A stretch of DNA of 7,355 nt from Chloroflexota bacterium (GCA_011053085.1 DSBE01000150.1:1-7355); one strand, 5' to 3'. Positions 1 to 5,131 are shown, numbered from the stretch's first letter. Notes: a model not told the origin generated them from the sequence alone. A program made the numbers and translations.

Positions 1-42
1 GCCGGCCAGAATAAGATAAACAAGCGTTTTTTTCATACGCAT
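1..42 (-). CDS. N-terminus of an exported protein or lipoprotein (partial)
   Basis: The frame runs off the left edge, leaving 14 codons that read MRMKKTLVYLILAG. A short basic start followed by an unbroken hydrophobic run is what the n- and h-regions of a signal peptide, or a first membrane segment, look like. The function of the mature protein cannot be told. Two ATGs are possible, at 42-40 and 36-34. No Shine-Dalgarno is visible before either. A TATAAT box on the minus strand (50-45) ends only two bases before the first ATG, which favours the second ATG and a leaderless or nearly leaderless message. The gene is divergent from rplS. That this is a real gene start is likely, but so short a fragment cannot prove it. 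Confidence 0.6.
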   Translation of the reverse strand, partial: MRMKKTLVYLILAG

Positions 43-44
43 GG

Positions 45-73
45 ATTATACTATTCACGGTGAATTTTAATAA
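45..73 (-). promoter_or_regulatory. Promoter with a palindrome in its spacer, for the left-edge gene
   Basis: On the minus strand a perfect TATAAT lies at 50-45. With 17-bp spacing the -35 would be TTATTA (73-68), a weak match. The spacer holds a perfect inverted repeat, attcac-g-gtgaat at 53-65, placed where a repressor or a MerR-type activator could act. The -10 box is clear; the operator role is inferred. Confidence 0.5.
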
Positions 74-92
74 TATTCGTCGCTTCCCGCCC

Positions 93-121
93 TTTACGCT
101 GGGCATCGGAGGTGTTATAAT
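93..121 (+). promoter_or_regulatory. Sigma-70-type promoter of rplS
   Basis: The -35 TTTACG (93-98, four of six consensus bases) is separated by exactly 17 bp from a perfect -10 TATAAT (116-121). Transcription would start near 127-129, giving a leader of about 100 nt before rplS. Confidence 0.75.
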
Positions 122-127
122 CCTCAT

Positions 128-227
128 TCGCCCTGAACAAAGGGTGCCGGTTAAATGTGTGCAATTTTCCAAGAGAGTGAAATTTCGAGAGCCATCTCGA
201 TAAAAACGCAGCAAGGTAGGTAATTAT
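128..227 (+). promoter_or_regulatory. Structured 5' leader of rplS
   Basis: The leader can form a 5'-end hairpin (129-134 with 141-146, including one G-U pair). A second hairpin has a perfect 6-bp stem tcgaga/tctcga (185-190 with 195-200) closed by a GCCA tetraloop. The palindrome gaaatttc (179-186) overlaps the base of that stem. The Shine-Dalgarno region aaggtagg (213-220) lies 7 bases before the ATG. Such long, folded leaders often carry autoregulatory sites in ribosomal protein genes. I do not recognise a named leader family here, so a regulatory role is inference. Confidence 0.4.
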
Positions 228-578
228 ATGAACGACATTATCAAATCAATCGAAGCCCCGGTCAATGAAAACGTGCCCGAACTACGTATCGGCGATCAAG
301 TTGCCGTCCATGTCAAAATCAAAGAAGGCAGCCGTGAACGTGTCCAGGTTTTCAAGGGCACCGTCCTTTATAAACACAACAATGGTGTCGGCTCCACCTT
401 CACCGTACGTCGCGTCGGTGCCAACGGCATCGGTGTTGAACGTACTTTCCTGACCCGTTCTCCGCGCCTTGACAAAGTAGTGGTGGAGCGCCATAGCAAA
501 GTCCGCCGCGCCAAATTGTATTACTTGCGCGAACGAACCGGCAAACGCGCCCGTCTCAAAGAGAAATTCTCCAAATAA
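228..578 (+). CDS. rplS: Large-subunit ribosomal protein bL19
   Basis: bL19 is a 50S protein at the interface with the 30S subunit and takes part in inter-subunit bridges. The 116-residue product matches the usual length of about 115. The family core is intact: the KGTV strand near residues 43-46, TFTVRR at 57-62, the conserved GVERTF at 69-74, and the basic signature KVRRAKLYYLR at 91-101. A Lys/Arg-rich tail that binds rRNA follows. The ATG is preceded by AAGG/AGG Shine-Dalgarno bases. In many bacteria rplS ends a rpsP-rimM-trmD-rplS operon. Here it stands alone, with its own promoter, leader and terminator, next to a divergent gene. Identification is secure. Confidence 0.97.
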   Translation: MNDIIKSIEAPVNENVPELRIGDQVAVHVKIKEGSRERVQVFKGTVLYKHNNGVGSTFTVRRVGANGIGVERTFLTRSPRLDKVVVERHSKVRRAKLYYLRERTGKRARLKEKFSK

Positions 579-587
579 AAACCCAAT

Positions 588-618
588 AAAACCAGTGGAA
601 ATCACTGGTTTTTCTTTT
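588..618 (+). terminator. Intrinsic terminator of rplS
   Basis: A 10-bp perfect stem, aaaaccagtg (588-597) with cactggtttt (603-612), closes a 5-nt gaaat loop. It runs into a T-rich tract (609-618, one C). It begins 10 bases after the rplS stop, so rplS is probably monocistronic. Confidence 0.9.
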
Positions 619-638
619 CTCTAAAGGCAAGAAAACGA

Positions 639-677
639 GTAGAATTATGGGCAACGTTCCCGCAGGAGTAATTCTAC
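639..677 (+). promoter_or_regulatory. Inverted repeat around the Shine-Dalgarno of the C26 peptidase gene
   Basis: A perfect 9-bp inverted repeat, gtagaatta (639-647) with taattctac (669-677), encloses 21 nt. Those 21 nt include a small ggg/ccc stem and the Shine-Dalgarno aggag (664-668). The left arm also contains TAGAAT (640-645), the best -10 candidate for the gene, though its -35 is weak. The repeat could therefore be a DNA operator over the -10. If transcription starts further upstream, it could instead be an RNA hairpin that presents or hides the ribosome site. The repeat is plain to see; its role is inferred. Confidence 0.5.
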
Positions 678-680
678 ACG

Positions 681-1418
681 ATGAAATCCAGTACCTCCCC
701 TCAGATCGGCATCACGATTGGACATAATGCCGGCAGTCCACCGGTGTATGAATTGGGCGCCGCCTATCTGCAGGCTGTGACCAAAGCCGGCGGCACCCCG
801 CTGTTGCTGCCCACCTCACTGCCCCATGACAGCCTGTTATCACTTTTTCAGCAATGTTCCGGCTTGCTGCTGAGCGGTGGGCGTGATGTTGATCCCCTGC
901 GTTATCAAACCCGGCCTGACCCGCGCGCCAAAGGTATTGACCATGACCGCGATGAAGCTGAAATTCTGCTCATCGAAATCGCCCTGGCAAACGGCATCCC
1001 CATCCTGGCAATCTGCCGCGGTATTCAAATCTTAAATGTCGCCATGGGCGGCAGCCTGTACCCCGATGTGATGCAGGACCATCCTGGGGCACAAAAACAT
1101 GATTTCTACCCCAATTTGCCGCGTGACGCCTACCGCCACACCATCACCCTTGCCTCCGGCAGCCTGCTCCAGACCATCATGAACACCGACATGATTCAGG
1201 TGAACAGCCTGCATCACCAATCAATAAAATCGCCTGCCTCCGGCCTGCAAGTTGTCGGCATGGCTGAAGACGACACGATCGAAGCGGTGGTGGCACCGCA
1301 TAAAGACTGGGTTATTGGCGTGCAGTGGCACCCAGAATGCTTGCCGCAAGACACCCATGCCCAAAAATTATTCGCTGCGTTCATTGAGACTGCCAGAAAG
1401 CGCAACAAACAGCCATGA
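681..1418 (+). CDS. Class I glutamine-amidotransferase-like peptidase C26 (gamma-glutamyl hydrolase type)
   Basis: The 245-residue protein belongs to the peptidase C26 / PuuD-like group, which hydrolyses gamma-glutamyl amide bonds, for example gamma-glutamyl-GABA. It has the single class I amidotransferase fold. The oxyanion-side SGGRDVDP motif is at 65-72, and the nucleophile elbow AICRGIQ places the catalytic Cys at 112. The VNSLHHQ motif is at 174-180, and GVQWHPE supplies the catalytic His217 and Glu219. No signal peptide is seen, so it should be cytosolic. The start ATG has an AGGAG Shine-Dalgarno 12 bases upstream. Its last four bases overlap murI (ATGA), so the two are translationally coupled. 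The true substrate is unknown. PuuD-type polyamine catabolism is possible, but no puu genes lie nearby. Confidence 0.9.
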   Translation: MKSSTSPQIGITIGHNAGSPPVYELGAAYLQAVTKAGGTPLLLPTSLPHDSLLSLFQQCSGLLLSGGRDVDPLRYQTRPDPRAKGIDHDRDEAEILLIEIALANGIPILAICRGIQILNVAMGGSLYPDVMQDHPGAQKHDFYPNLPRDAYRHTITLASGSLLQTIMNTDMIQVNSLHHQSIKSPASGLQVVGMAEDDTIEAVVAPHKDWVIGVQWHPECLPQDTHAQKLFAAFIETARKRNKQP

Positions 1419-2227
1419 TCGGTTTTTTCGACTCGGGCGTGGGTGGTTTGTCCATCTACCGCGCCGTCCATCAATTACTGCCGCAATACGCCACCATGTA
1501 TGCAGGCGATAATGCCCACGTACCCTATGGGCCGCGTACCCATCAGCAGGTACGCCAATTCACCACCGCCATTGTTCGCTTTCTCATCAACCACAACGCC
1601 AATCCCATCATCATCGCCTGTAACACCGCCTCAGGTGCTTCGCTACAGTATCTGCGCAATGAATTTCCGACAACGCACTTCATTGGCCTGGTCCCTGCTA
1701 TCAAACCTGCCGCTGAAACCACCCGCACGGGCCGTATTGGTGTGCTGGCCACCCCCGGCACCTTCCGTGGAAGGTTATATATGCAGGTGAAAACACAATT
1801 TGCTTCCAATGTGGTCGTTTACCAGGATACCTGCCCCGGGTTGGTGGAAGAAATTGAAAACGGTCGTGTTAATCAACCAGCCGCGCGCAATATTCTGGAG
1901 CATGCTTTGAAGCCGATGATCGCCATGAACATTGATCGCCTGGTGCTTGGCTGCACCCACTATCCGTTCGCAGCAGAGGTGATTCGCGACATAATCGGTG
2001 ACCAGATCGAGATCATAGAACCAGGCCAGGCAATTGCGCGGCGCACACAATTCATCATTGAAAACAACCTGGGGTTAAATACTCCGGAGGACAATCCTCC
2101 TCACCGGTTTCTCAGCACCGGCAACACAGCGGTGTTAACCAACGCGCTTGCATGCCTGTTGGGTTGGCATGATATCCAGGTTGAACCTCTGAGATGGCGC
2201 AACGGTCACCAGGTCGAAACCGCTTGA
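1415..2227 (+). CDS. murI: Glutamate racemase
   Basis: MurI interconverts L- and D-glutamate without cofactor and supplies the D-Glu that MurD adds to the peptidoglycan stem peptide. The 270 residues are full length. The hallmark FDSGVGGLS comes at 5-13 (Asp6 and Ser7 line the active site). The YGPRT segment is at 38-42. The first catalytic cysteine is Cys69 in ACNTAS, and the second is Cys180 in GCTHYP, with His182 beside it. The ATG start overlaps the end of the C26 peptidase gene, which suggests a single message from one promoter. The stop codon (2225-2227) touches the stop codon of the convergent rnz, and no terminator is visible between them. Its presence implies that the host makes peptidoglycan. 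Confidence 0.97.
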   Translation: MIGFFDSGVGGLSIYRAVHQLLPQYATMYAGDNAHVPYGPRTHQQVRQFTTAIVRFLINHNANPIIIACNTASGASLQYLRNEFPTTHFIGLVPAIKPAAETTRTGRIGVLATPGTFRGRLYMQVKTQFASNVVVYQDTCPGLVEEIENGRVNQPAARNILEHALKPMIAMNIDRLVLGCTHYPFAAEVIRDIIGDQIEIIEPGQAIARRTQFIIENNLGLNTPEDNPPHRFLSTGNTAVLTNALACLLGWHDIQVEPLRWRNGHQVETA

Positions 2228-3157
2228 TCAGTCCTCGTCACTCTCGCGTTTAACCTCGAAAACATCCAAATCACGTGCCACAAAACTGTTCTCGAAAACA
2301 GCTCGCGCTTCTTTGATCGTATCCCGCTCGCGATACCGCCGCGAGATATGGGTTAGCACCAGTTTTTTGATGTTGGCGTCTCTGGCAAACTCTGCCGCCT
2401 GACGCGCAGTTAGATGCCCGAACTCACCAGCCATCTCTCGCTCAGTTTCCAGGTAGGTGGCTTCAGACACCAGCAGATCAAGATCTTTCAGGACATCCTT
2501 GAGGGCATAAATATTACCGATATCACCGGTGAACCCGATGCGCACACCTGGGCGGAATTCTCCGAGTACCATCTCAGGCTCAATCACACGACCATCTGGC
2601 AGTATCACCGCTTTACCATTCACCAGATCGCGCCGCCAGGGGCCCGGCGGGATTGCCAGCGCTTCTGCTTTCTCAGGCAAAAACGGATAGCGGCCTGATT
2701 CCTCAAACAAATACCCAAGACTGTCGGCGCCGCGGTGCGACACAGAAAAAGCACTGACCTTCAGATCTTCTGTTTCAAAGAAAACACCGGCAGAAATCAC
2801 ATGCAAATTGATCGGCATAGGCGGCTTGGCTTTGCGTAGCACCACATCGTAGATCAGGCTCTCGACCCGTTCCAGTGTTCTTTCTGCGCCATATATATCC
2901 AGTTGATCCATCGATTCCCAACGCGCCAATGTTGAGATCAAACCACCAATGCCCAGGATATGGTCCAGATGGTTATGCGTCAATAAGATATTGCCGAGAC
3001 GCTTAAAACCAATCCCAGAAGTCAAGATCTGTCGTTGGGTGCCTTCGCCGCAATCAAGTAAGAAACGATGTTCGCCGTGCTTAATCACCTGCGCCGGTAA
3101 TCCCCGTTGAATAGAAGGCGCAGATGCTGATGTGCCTAAGAAAATAATTTCAAACAA
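2228..3157 (-). CDS. rnz: Ribonuclease Z (tRNA 3' processing endonuclease)
   Basis: RNase Z cuts tRNA precursors after the discriminator base. That is the needed step when CCA is not encoded, as in the tRNA-Arg in this window. The 309-residue metallo-beta-lactamase protein begins with the family FLGTSASAPS stretch (6-15). The zinc motif HNHLDH is at 61-66, with further ligands at His141 (VSHRG), Asp212 (GFTGD), and His270 (LTHIS), and the GHLT histidine at 248. The flexible-arm region, with PPGPW near 170-174, is also present. The start is a TTG (3157-3155), supported by the family N-terminus; a GGCGG lies about 10 bases upstream. The residue after Asp212 is Ile where Thr is usual (GDT). It is convergent with murI and divergent from the TPR gene. 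Confidence 0.95.
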   Translation of the reverse strand: MFEIIFLGTSASAPSIQRGLPAQVIKHGEHRFLLDCGEGTQRQILTSGIGFKRLGNILLTHNHLDHILGIGGLISTLARWESMDQLDIYGAERTLERVESLIYDVVLRKAKPPMPINLHVISAGVFFETEDLKVSAFSVSHRGADSLGYLFEESGRYPFLPEKAEALAIPPGPWRRDLVNGKAVILPDGRVIEPEMVLGEFRPGVRIGFTGDIGNIYALKDVLKDLDLLVSEATYLETEREMAGEFGHLTARQAAEFARDANIKKLVLTHISRRYRERDTIKEARAVFENSFVARDLDVFEVKRESDED

Positions 3158-3198
3158 TCTACCAATACCGCCTGTCTTCGTTAGTCAAAACCCTCTCA

Positions 3199-3207
3199 AT
3201 TTTACCA
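3199..3207 (-). promoter_or_regulatory. Extended -10 promoter candidate of rnz
   Basis: On the minus strand TGG-TAAAAT reads from 3207 to 3199, an extended -10 element. At 17 bp spacing the -35 (CTCTTA) is poor. A start near 3192 would leave about 35 nt of leader before the TTG. Confidence 0.45.
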
Positions 3208-3240
3208 GAGGTTTCACGGATTAAGAGAAACCCCTTTTTT
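3207..3240 (+). terminator. Terminator-like hairpin upstream of the TPR gene promoter
   Basis: A ggtttc/gaaacc stem (3210-3215 with 3227-3232) encloses an 11-nt loop. After one mismatch two more pairs extend it, and a run of six T (3235-3240) follows on the plus strand. The T run overlaps the -35 of the TPR promoter. No plus-strand gene ends just before it. It could stop transcripts that run on from murI antisense through rnz. The stem is modest, so this is tentative. Confidence 0.4.
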
Positions 3241-3267
3241 GACAGGCACATCTCACCAACGTATAAT
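3239..3267 (+). promoter_or_regulatory. Perfect-consensus sigma-70 promoter of the TPR gene
   Basis: TTGACA (3239-3244) and TATAAT (3262-3267) are both perfect and separated by 17 bp. Transcription should start near 3274, about 22 nt before the ATG. AAGGAA (3285-3290) serves as the Shine-Dalgarno. Confidence 0.9.
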
Positions 3268-3295
3268 CAGCACCATTGGAAAATAAGGAAATCGG

Positions 3296-4246
3296 ATGCA
3301 GAAGAATAACCAACAAAAAAATCCCGCGTTACGCATGATGGAAAATGGCGATTACGAAGGCGCAAAACAAGCGCTGATGCAGTCACTGGCAATTAACCAA
3401 GAAATTTTCGGCCCAAATAGCAGTGAAGCAGGTGAAGACCACCGCAATCTGGGCGCGGTCTATTACCGCATGCTGGATTTTGACCAGGCAAAAGAACATT
3501 TTGAAACCGCACTCAGCATTGATCTGGAGTGCTTTGGCAGCAAAGACCCGCAAGTGGCGGTCGACCTGGCAAATCTCGCCAACACCTTGCAGGAATTGGG
3601 GGAATGGGAGCCGGCAGAGAGCCTTTTCCGGCAGGCTTTGGCCATTGATCAGCACCGATATGGCGAAGGCAGTCTGGAAACATCCAACCACCTGTCCGCC
3701 CTCGGCGGTCTGGCTTATCGCCGCGGAGACAATGATCAAGCACAATCATTCTATGAATCGGCGTTAGCCATCGTTCGAAAACAGTTGGGGGACCGCCACA
3801 GCGAAACTGCTATCCTCCTTTCCAGTTTGGGTATGGTGAACCAGCTATTGGATGCCAATGACGCCGCCTTATCCAATTTTCAGGAAGCGCTCCAGATTGC
3901 CCAGGCAGTGTTTGGAGACCAGCACCGCTACCTTGCATCGCTGCATAATCATATTGGTGGTGTTCACCAACAAACACAAAAATTCACCGCCGCCATTCAG
4001 GCGTACCAGACCGCGCTGGAAATCGATCAGAATGCTTTGGGCAACCAGCCCCATCCCAGCCTGGCACGAGACCTGAACAACCTTGGTTCCGCCTATGAAC
4101 AGGATGGGCAGTATGAAGAAGCACTATCGTGTTACCGGCAAGCCGCCCAAATGCTGGAGCATTTGTTGACAGCCCGACATCCTCATGTAAAGGGCATCAA
4201 ACAAAACATCCAGCGGGTTGAAGGTCTTCTCAGTAAGAAAGAATAA
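3296..4246 (+). CDS. Tetratricopeptide-repeat protein (kinesin-light-chain-like 42-residue repeats)
   Basis: The 316-residue product is almost wholly TPR. About seven units of 42 residues (TPR_10/TPR_12 style) run from near residue 8 to 297. Each has the pattern LANLGxxYxxxGxxxxAxxxFxxALxIxxxxFGxxHP. Clear examples begin near residues 46, 88, 130, 172, 214 and 257. There is no signal peptide, membrane segment or enzyme domain, so it is probably a cytosolic scaffold that binds a peptide or protein partner. The partner is unknown. The last unit is followed by a short charged tail. It has its own very strong promoter, and its stop lies four bases from the 3' end of the convergent tRNA-Arg. Family assignment is secure; the function is not known. 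Confidence 0.9.
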   Translation: MQKNNQQKNPALRMMENGDYEGAKQALMQSLAINQEIFGPNSSEAGEDHRNLGAVYYRMLDFDQAKEHFETALSIDLECFGSKDPQVAVDLANLANTLQELGEWEPAESLFRQALAIDQHRYGEGSLETSNHLSALGGLAYRRGDNDQAQSFYESALAIVRKQLGDRHSETAILLSSLGMVNQLLDANDAALSNFQEALQIAQAVFGDQHRYLASLHNHIGGVHQQTQKFTAAIQAYQTALEIDQNALGNQPHPSLARDLNNLGSAYEQDGQYEEALSCYRQAAQMLEHLLTARHPHVKGIKQNIQRVEGLLSKKE

Positions 4247-4250
4247 AAAA

Positions 4251-4324
4251 CGCCCCGGGCAGGATTCGAACCCACAACCTAGGCGTTAGGAGTGCCTTGC
4301 TCTATCCATTTGAGCCACCGGGGC
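4251..4324 (-). tRNA. tRNA-Arg (anticodon CCT)
   Basis: On the minus strand the 74 nt fold as a full cloverleaf. The acceptor GCCCCGG/CCGGGGC is a perfect 7 bp with discriminator G. The D-stem is GCTC/GAGC with a 9-nt loop. The anticodon loop CTCCTAA carries CCT (plus-strand 4288-4290), reading AGG codons. The T-arm GTGGG/CCTGC holds the TTCGAAT loop. The anticodon stem ends in an A-C mismatch at positions 31-39. CCA is not encoded: the discriminator is followed at once by a T6 run (4250-4245) that may end transcription and overlaps the TPR stop codon. RNase Z and CCA-adding enzyme would therefore mature it. Confidence 0.95.
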
Positions 4325-4344
4325 AGTTGTTGCGGTCACGCGAG

Positions 4345-4373
4345 ATTATAGCATCAATGACAGCCGCCTTCAA
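4345..4373 (-). promoter_or_regulatory. Promoter of tRNA-Arg
   Basis: On the minus strand TTGAAG (4373-4368, four of six) and a perfect TATAAT (4350-4345) are separated by 17 bp. Transcription would start near 4338, about 14 nt before the tRNA 5' end. Confidence 0.8.
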
Positions 4374-4393
4374 GTTTTTTTGGGGGAAGGCGG
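4364..4393. repeat. Inverted repeat between the tRNA-Arg and HIT promoters
   Basis: ccgccttc (4364-4371) and gaaggcgg (4386-4393) are perfect 8-bp arms around a 14-nt centre with seven T then four G. The left arm covers most of the tRNA -35. The right arm covers the place where the -35 of the HIT gene should lie. It may be an operator shared by both divergent promoters, or simply a hairpin; the role is inferred. Confidence 0.5.
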
Positions 4394-4405
4394 TGTCGGA
4401 TGAGG

Positions 4406-4411
4406 TATAAT
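4406..4411 (+). promoter_or_regulatory. -10 element of the HIT-family gene
   Basis: A perfect TATAAT lies here, with no good -35 at 16-18 bp spacing (GGGGAA at 17). A start near 4418 would give a leader of about 50 nt. The weak -35 and the neighbouring inverted repeat suggest that the promoter may depend on an activator. Confidence 0.5.
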
Positions 4412-4468
4412 CATGGCACAAAGTTTTTCGGCAGGAACATGCTTTTCCGGCTACACGAAGGATGATTG

Positions 4469-4957
4469 ATGGAACACCTATGGTCGCCATGGCGCATGCA
4501 ATATATTTTGAACAACAAAAAGGAAAACGGCTGCGTATTCTGTCATGTACTGACGCAGGAGGACAATGTCGACAACTTGATCATCGCGCGTGGTGAATAT
4601 GCTTACGTCATCCTTAACAAGTATCCCTATAACACCGGGCATACGCTTATCATTCCCTATCAGCACACCGTCAGTTATGAAAATCTTACGCCGGATTGCC
4701 GCGCCGAAATGATGGAATTGATCACCAAAGCCACCAAAGTTTTGCGCGCTGTTTACAATCCGCAGGCATTCAACATCGGTGCTAACATCGGCGCCGCAGC
4801 TGGTGCAGGTATCGCCCCGCATGTCCATTTTCATATCCTCCCTCGCTGGGAAGGCGACACCAATTTTCTCACCACCGTCGCACAGACCCGAATCATCCCT
4901 GAAGATCTGGCGGAGAGTTACCGCCGTATCCTGGCTGCCTGGCAGGCCCAATCTTAA
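4469..4957 (+). CDS. HIT-family nucleotide hydrolase/phosphorylase (Ap4A phosphorylase-like)
   Basis: HIT proteins act on nucleotide phosphoester bonds such as diadenosine polyphosphates. The 162-residue protein opens with MEHLWSPWRM and a CxxC pair (Cys22, Cys25), as in the actinobacterial Ap4A phosphorylase type (Rv2613c-like). NTGHTLIIP is at 55-63. The glycine-rich NIGANIGAAAG (102-112) leads to the HIT triad HVHFH, with His118, His120 and His122, and then ILPRW. I chose the ATG at 4469 over the in-frame TTG at 4466. The Shine-Dalgarno AAGGA (4458-4462) is six bases from the ATG but only three from the TTG. Phosphorylase rather than hydrolase activity is inferred from the N-terminal resemblance. 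The gene is divergent from tRNA-Arg. Confidence 0.9.
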   Translation: MEHLWSPWRMQYILNNKKENGCVFCHVLTQEDNVDNLIIARGEYAYVILNKYPYNTGHTLIIPYQHTVSYENLTPDCRAEMMELITKATKVLRAVYNPQAFNIGANIGAAAGAGIAPHVHFHILPRWEGDTNFLTTVAQTRIIPEDLAESYRRILAAWQAQS

Positions 4958-4966
4958 GAAATTACT

Positions 4967-4996
4967 TTGACAAAATCACCCAAAATCGTTTATAAT
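4967..4996 (+). promoter_or_regulatory. Strong promoter of the rpsU-infA leader
   Basis: TTGACA (4967-4972) and TATAAT (4991-4996) are both perfect, with an 18-bp spacer. It begins 9 bases after the HIT stop codon. Transcription should start near 5003, leaving about 170 nt before rpsU. Confidence 0.88.
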
Positions 4997-5056
4997 AAGG
5001 CATAGGTGGATTTCCACCTGTATTTGCTCGTTTTAGTTCGAATTGCAGGAGATTGC

Positions 5057-5062
5057 ATGTAA
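5057..5062 (+). other. Start-stop minimal ORF (ATG-TAA) in the rpsU leader
   Basis: AGGAG (5047-5051) lies five bases before ATG (5057-5059), which is followed at once by TAA (5060-5062). The spacing is ideal for initiation, so a ribosome could load and then sit at start-stop. It makes no peptide. A role would be to place a ribosome on the leader and alter folding downstream; that is inference. Confidence 0.4.
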
Positions 5063-5092
5063 AAGCTCCGTTTTTTGCTGGATTTGATACTT

Positions 5093-5131
5093 AACCCGGT
5101 TCGGGCGTGTCATCGCCAGCCGGGTTTTTTT
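5093..5131 (+). terminator. Intrinsic terminator inside the rpsU leader
   Basis: aacccgg (5093-5099) pairs with ccgggtt (5120-5126). Inside it ggcg/cgcc (5104-5107 with 5114-5117) closes a tgtcat loop. Seven T (5125-5131) follow. It stands about 43 bases upstream of rpsU, in the same direction, so full rpsU expression requires read-through or a promoter that I do not see. Confidence 0.88.

Larger units (their letters stand above)
5003..5131 (+). ncRNA. Candidate attenuator leader RNA (or small RNA) upstream of rpsU
   Basis: About 130 nt lie between a strong promoter and an intrinsic terminator, all before rpsU. In order they hold a 5'-end hairpin aggtgga/tccacct (5004-5010 with 5013-5019), two copies of attgca (5042-5047, 5052-5057) flanking a Shine-Dalgarno, and a start-stop ORF. 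Next comes ctcc (5066-5069), which can pair with the Shine-Dalgarno ggag (5048-5051). The terminator stem closes it. A small cccg/cggg hairpin (5095-5098 with 5102-5105) competes with the terminator stem. I do not recognise a named RNA family. It could be an rpsU attenuator, a free-standing small RNA, or both. Confidence 0.5.

Noticed and set aside
282..605. Minus-strand open frame of 107 codons over rplS
   Set aside because: It is the antisense shadow of bL19, shows no family motif, and runs into the terminator.
3383..3749. Several frames on both strands inside the TPR gene
   Set aside because: The TPR reading is strongly supported by repeat periodicity; the others are by-products of its composition.
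4413..4469. 18-codon frame overlapping the HIT start by one base (TGATG)
   Set aside because: Its ATG lies one base after the TATAAT, upstream of the expected transcript start, and it has no Shine-Dalgarno.
4478..4951. Minus-strand open frame of 157 codons over the HIT gene
   Set aside because: It lies wholly antisense to a gene with clear HIT motifs, and its translation has no recognisable domain.
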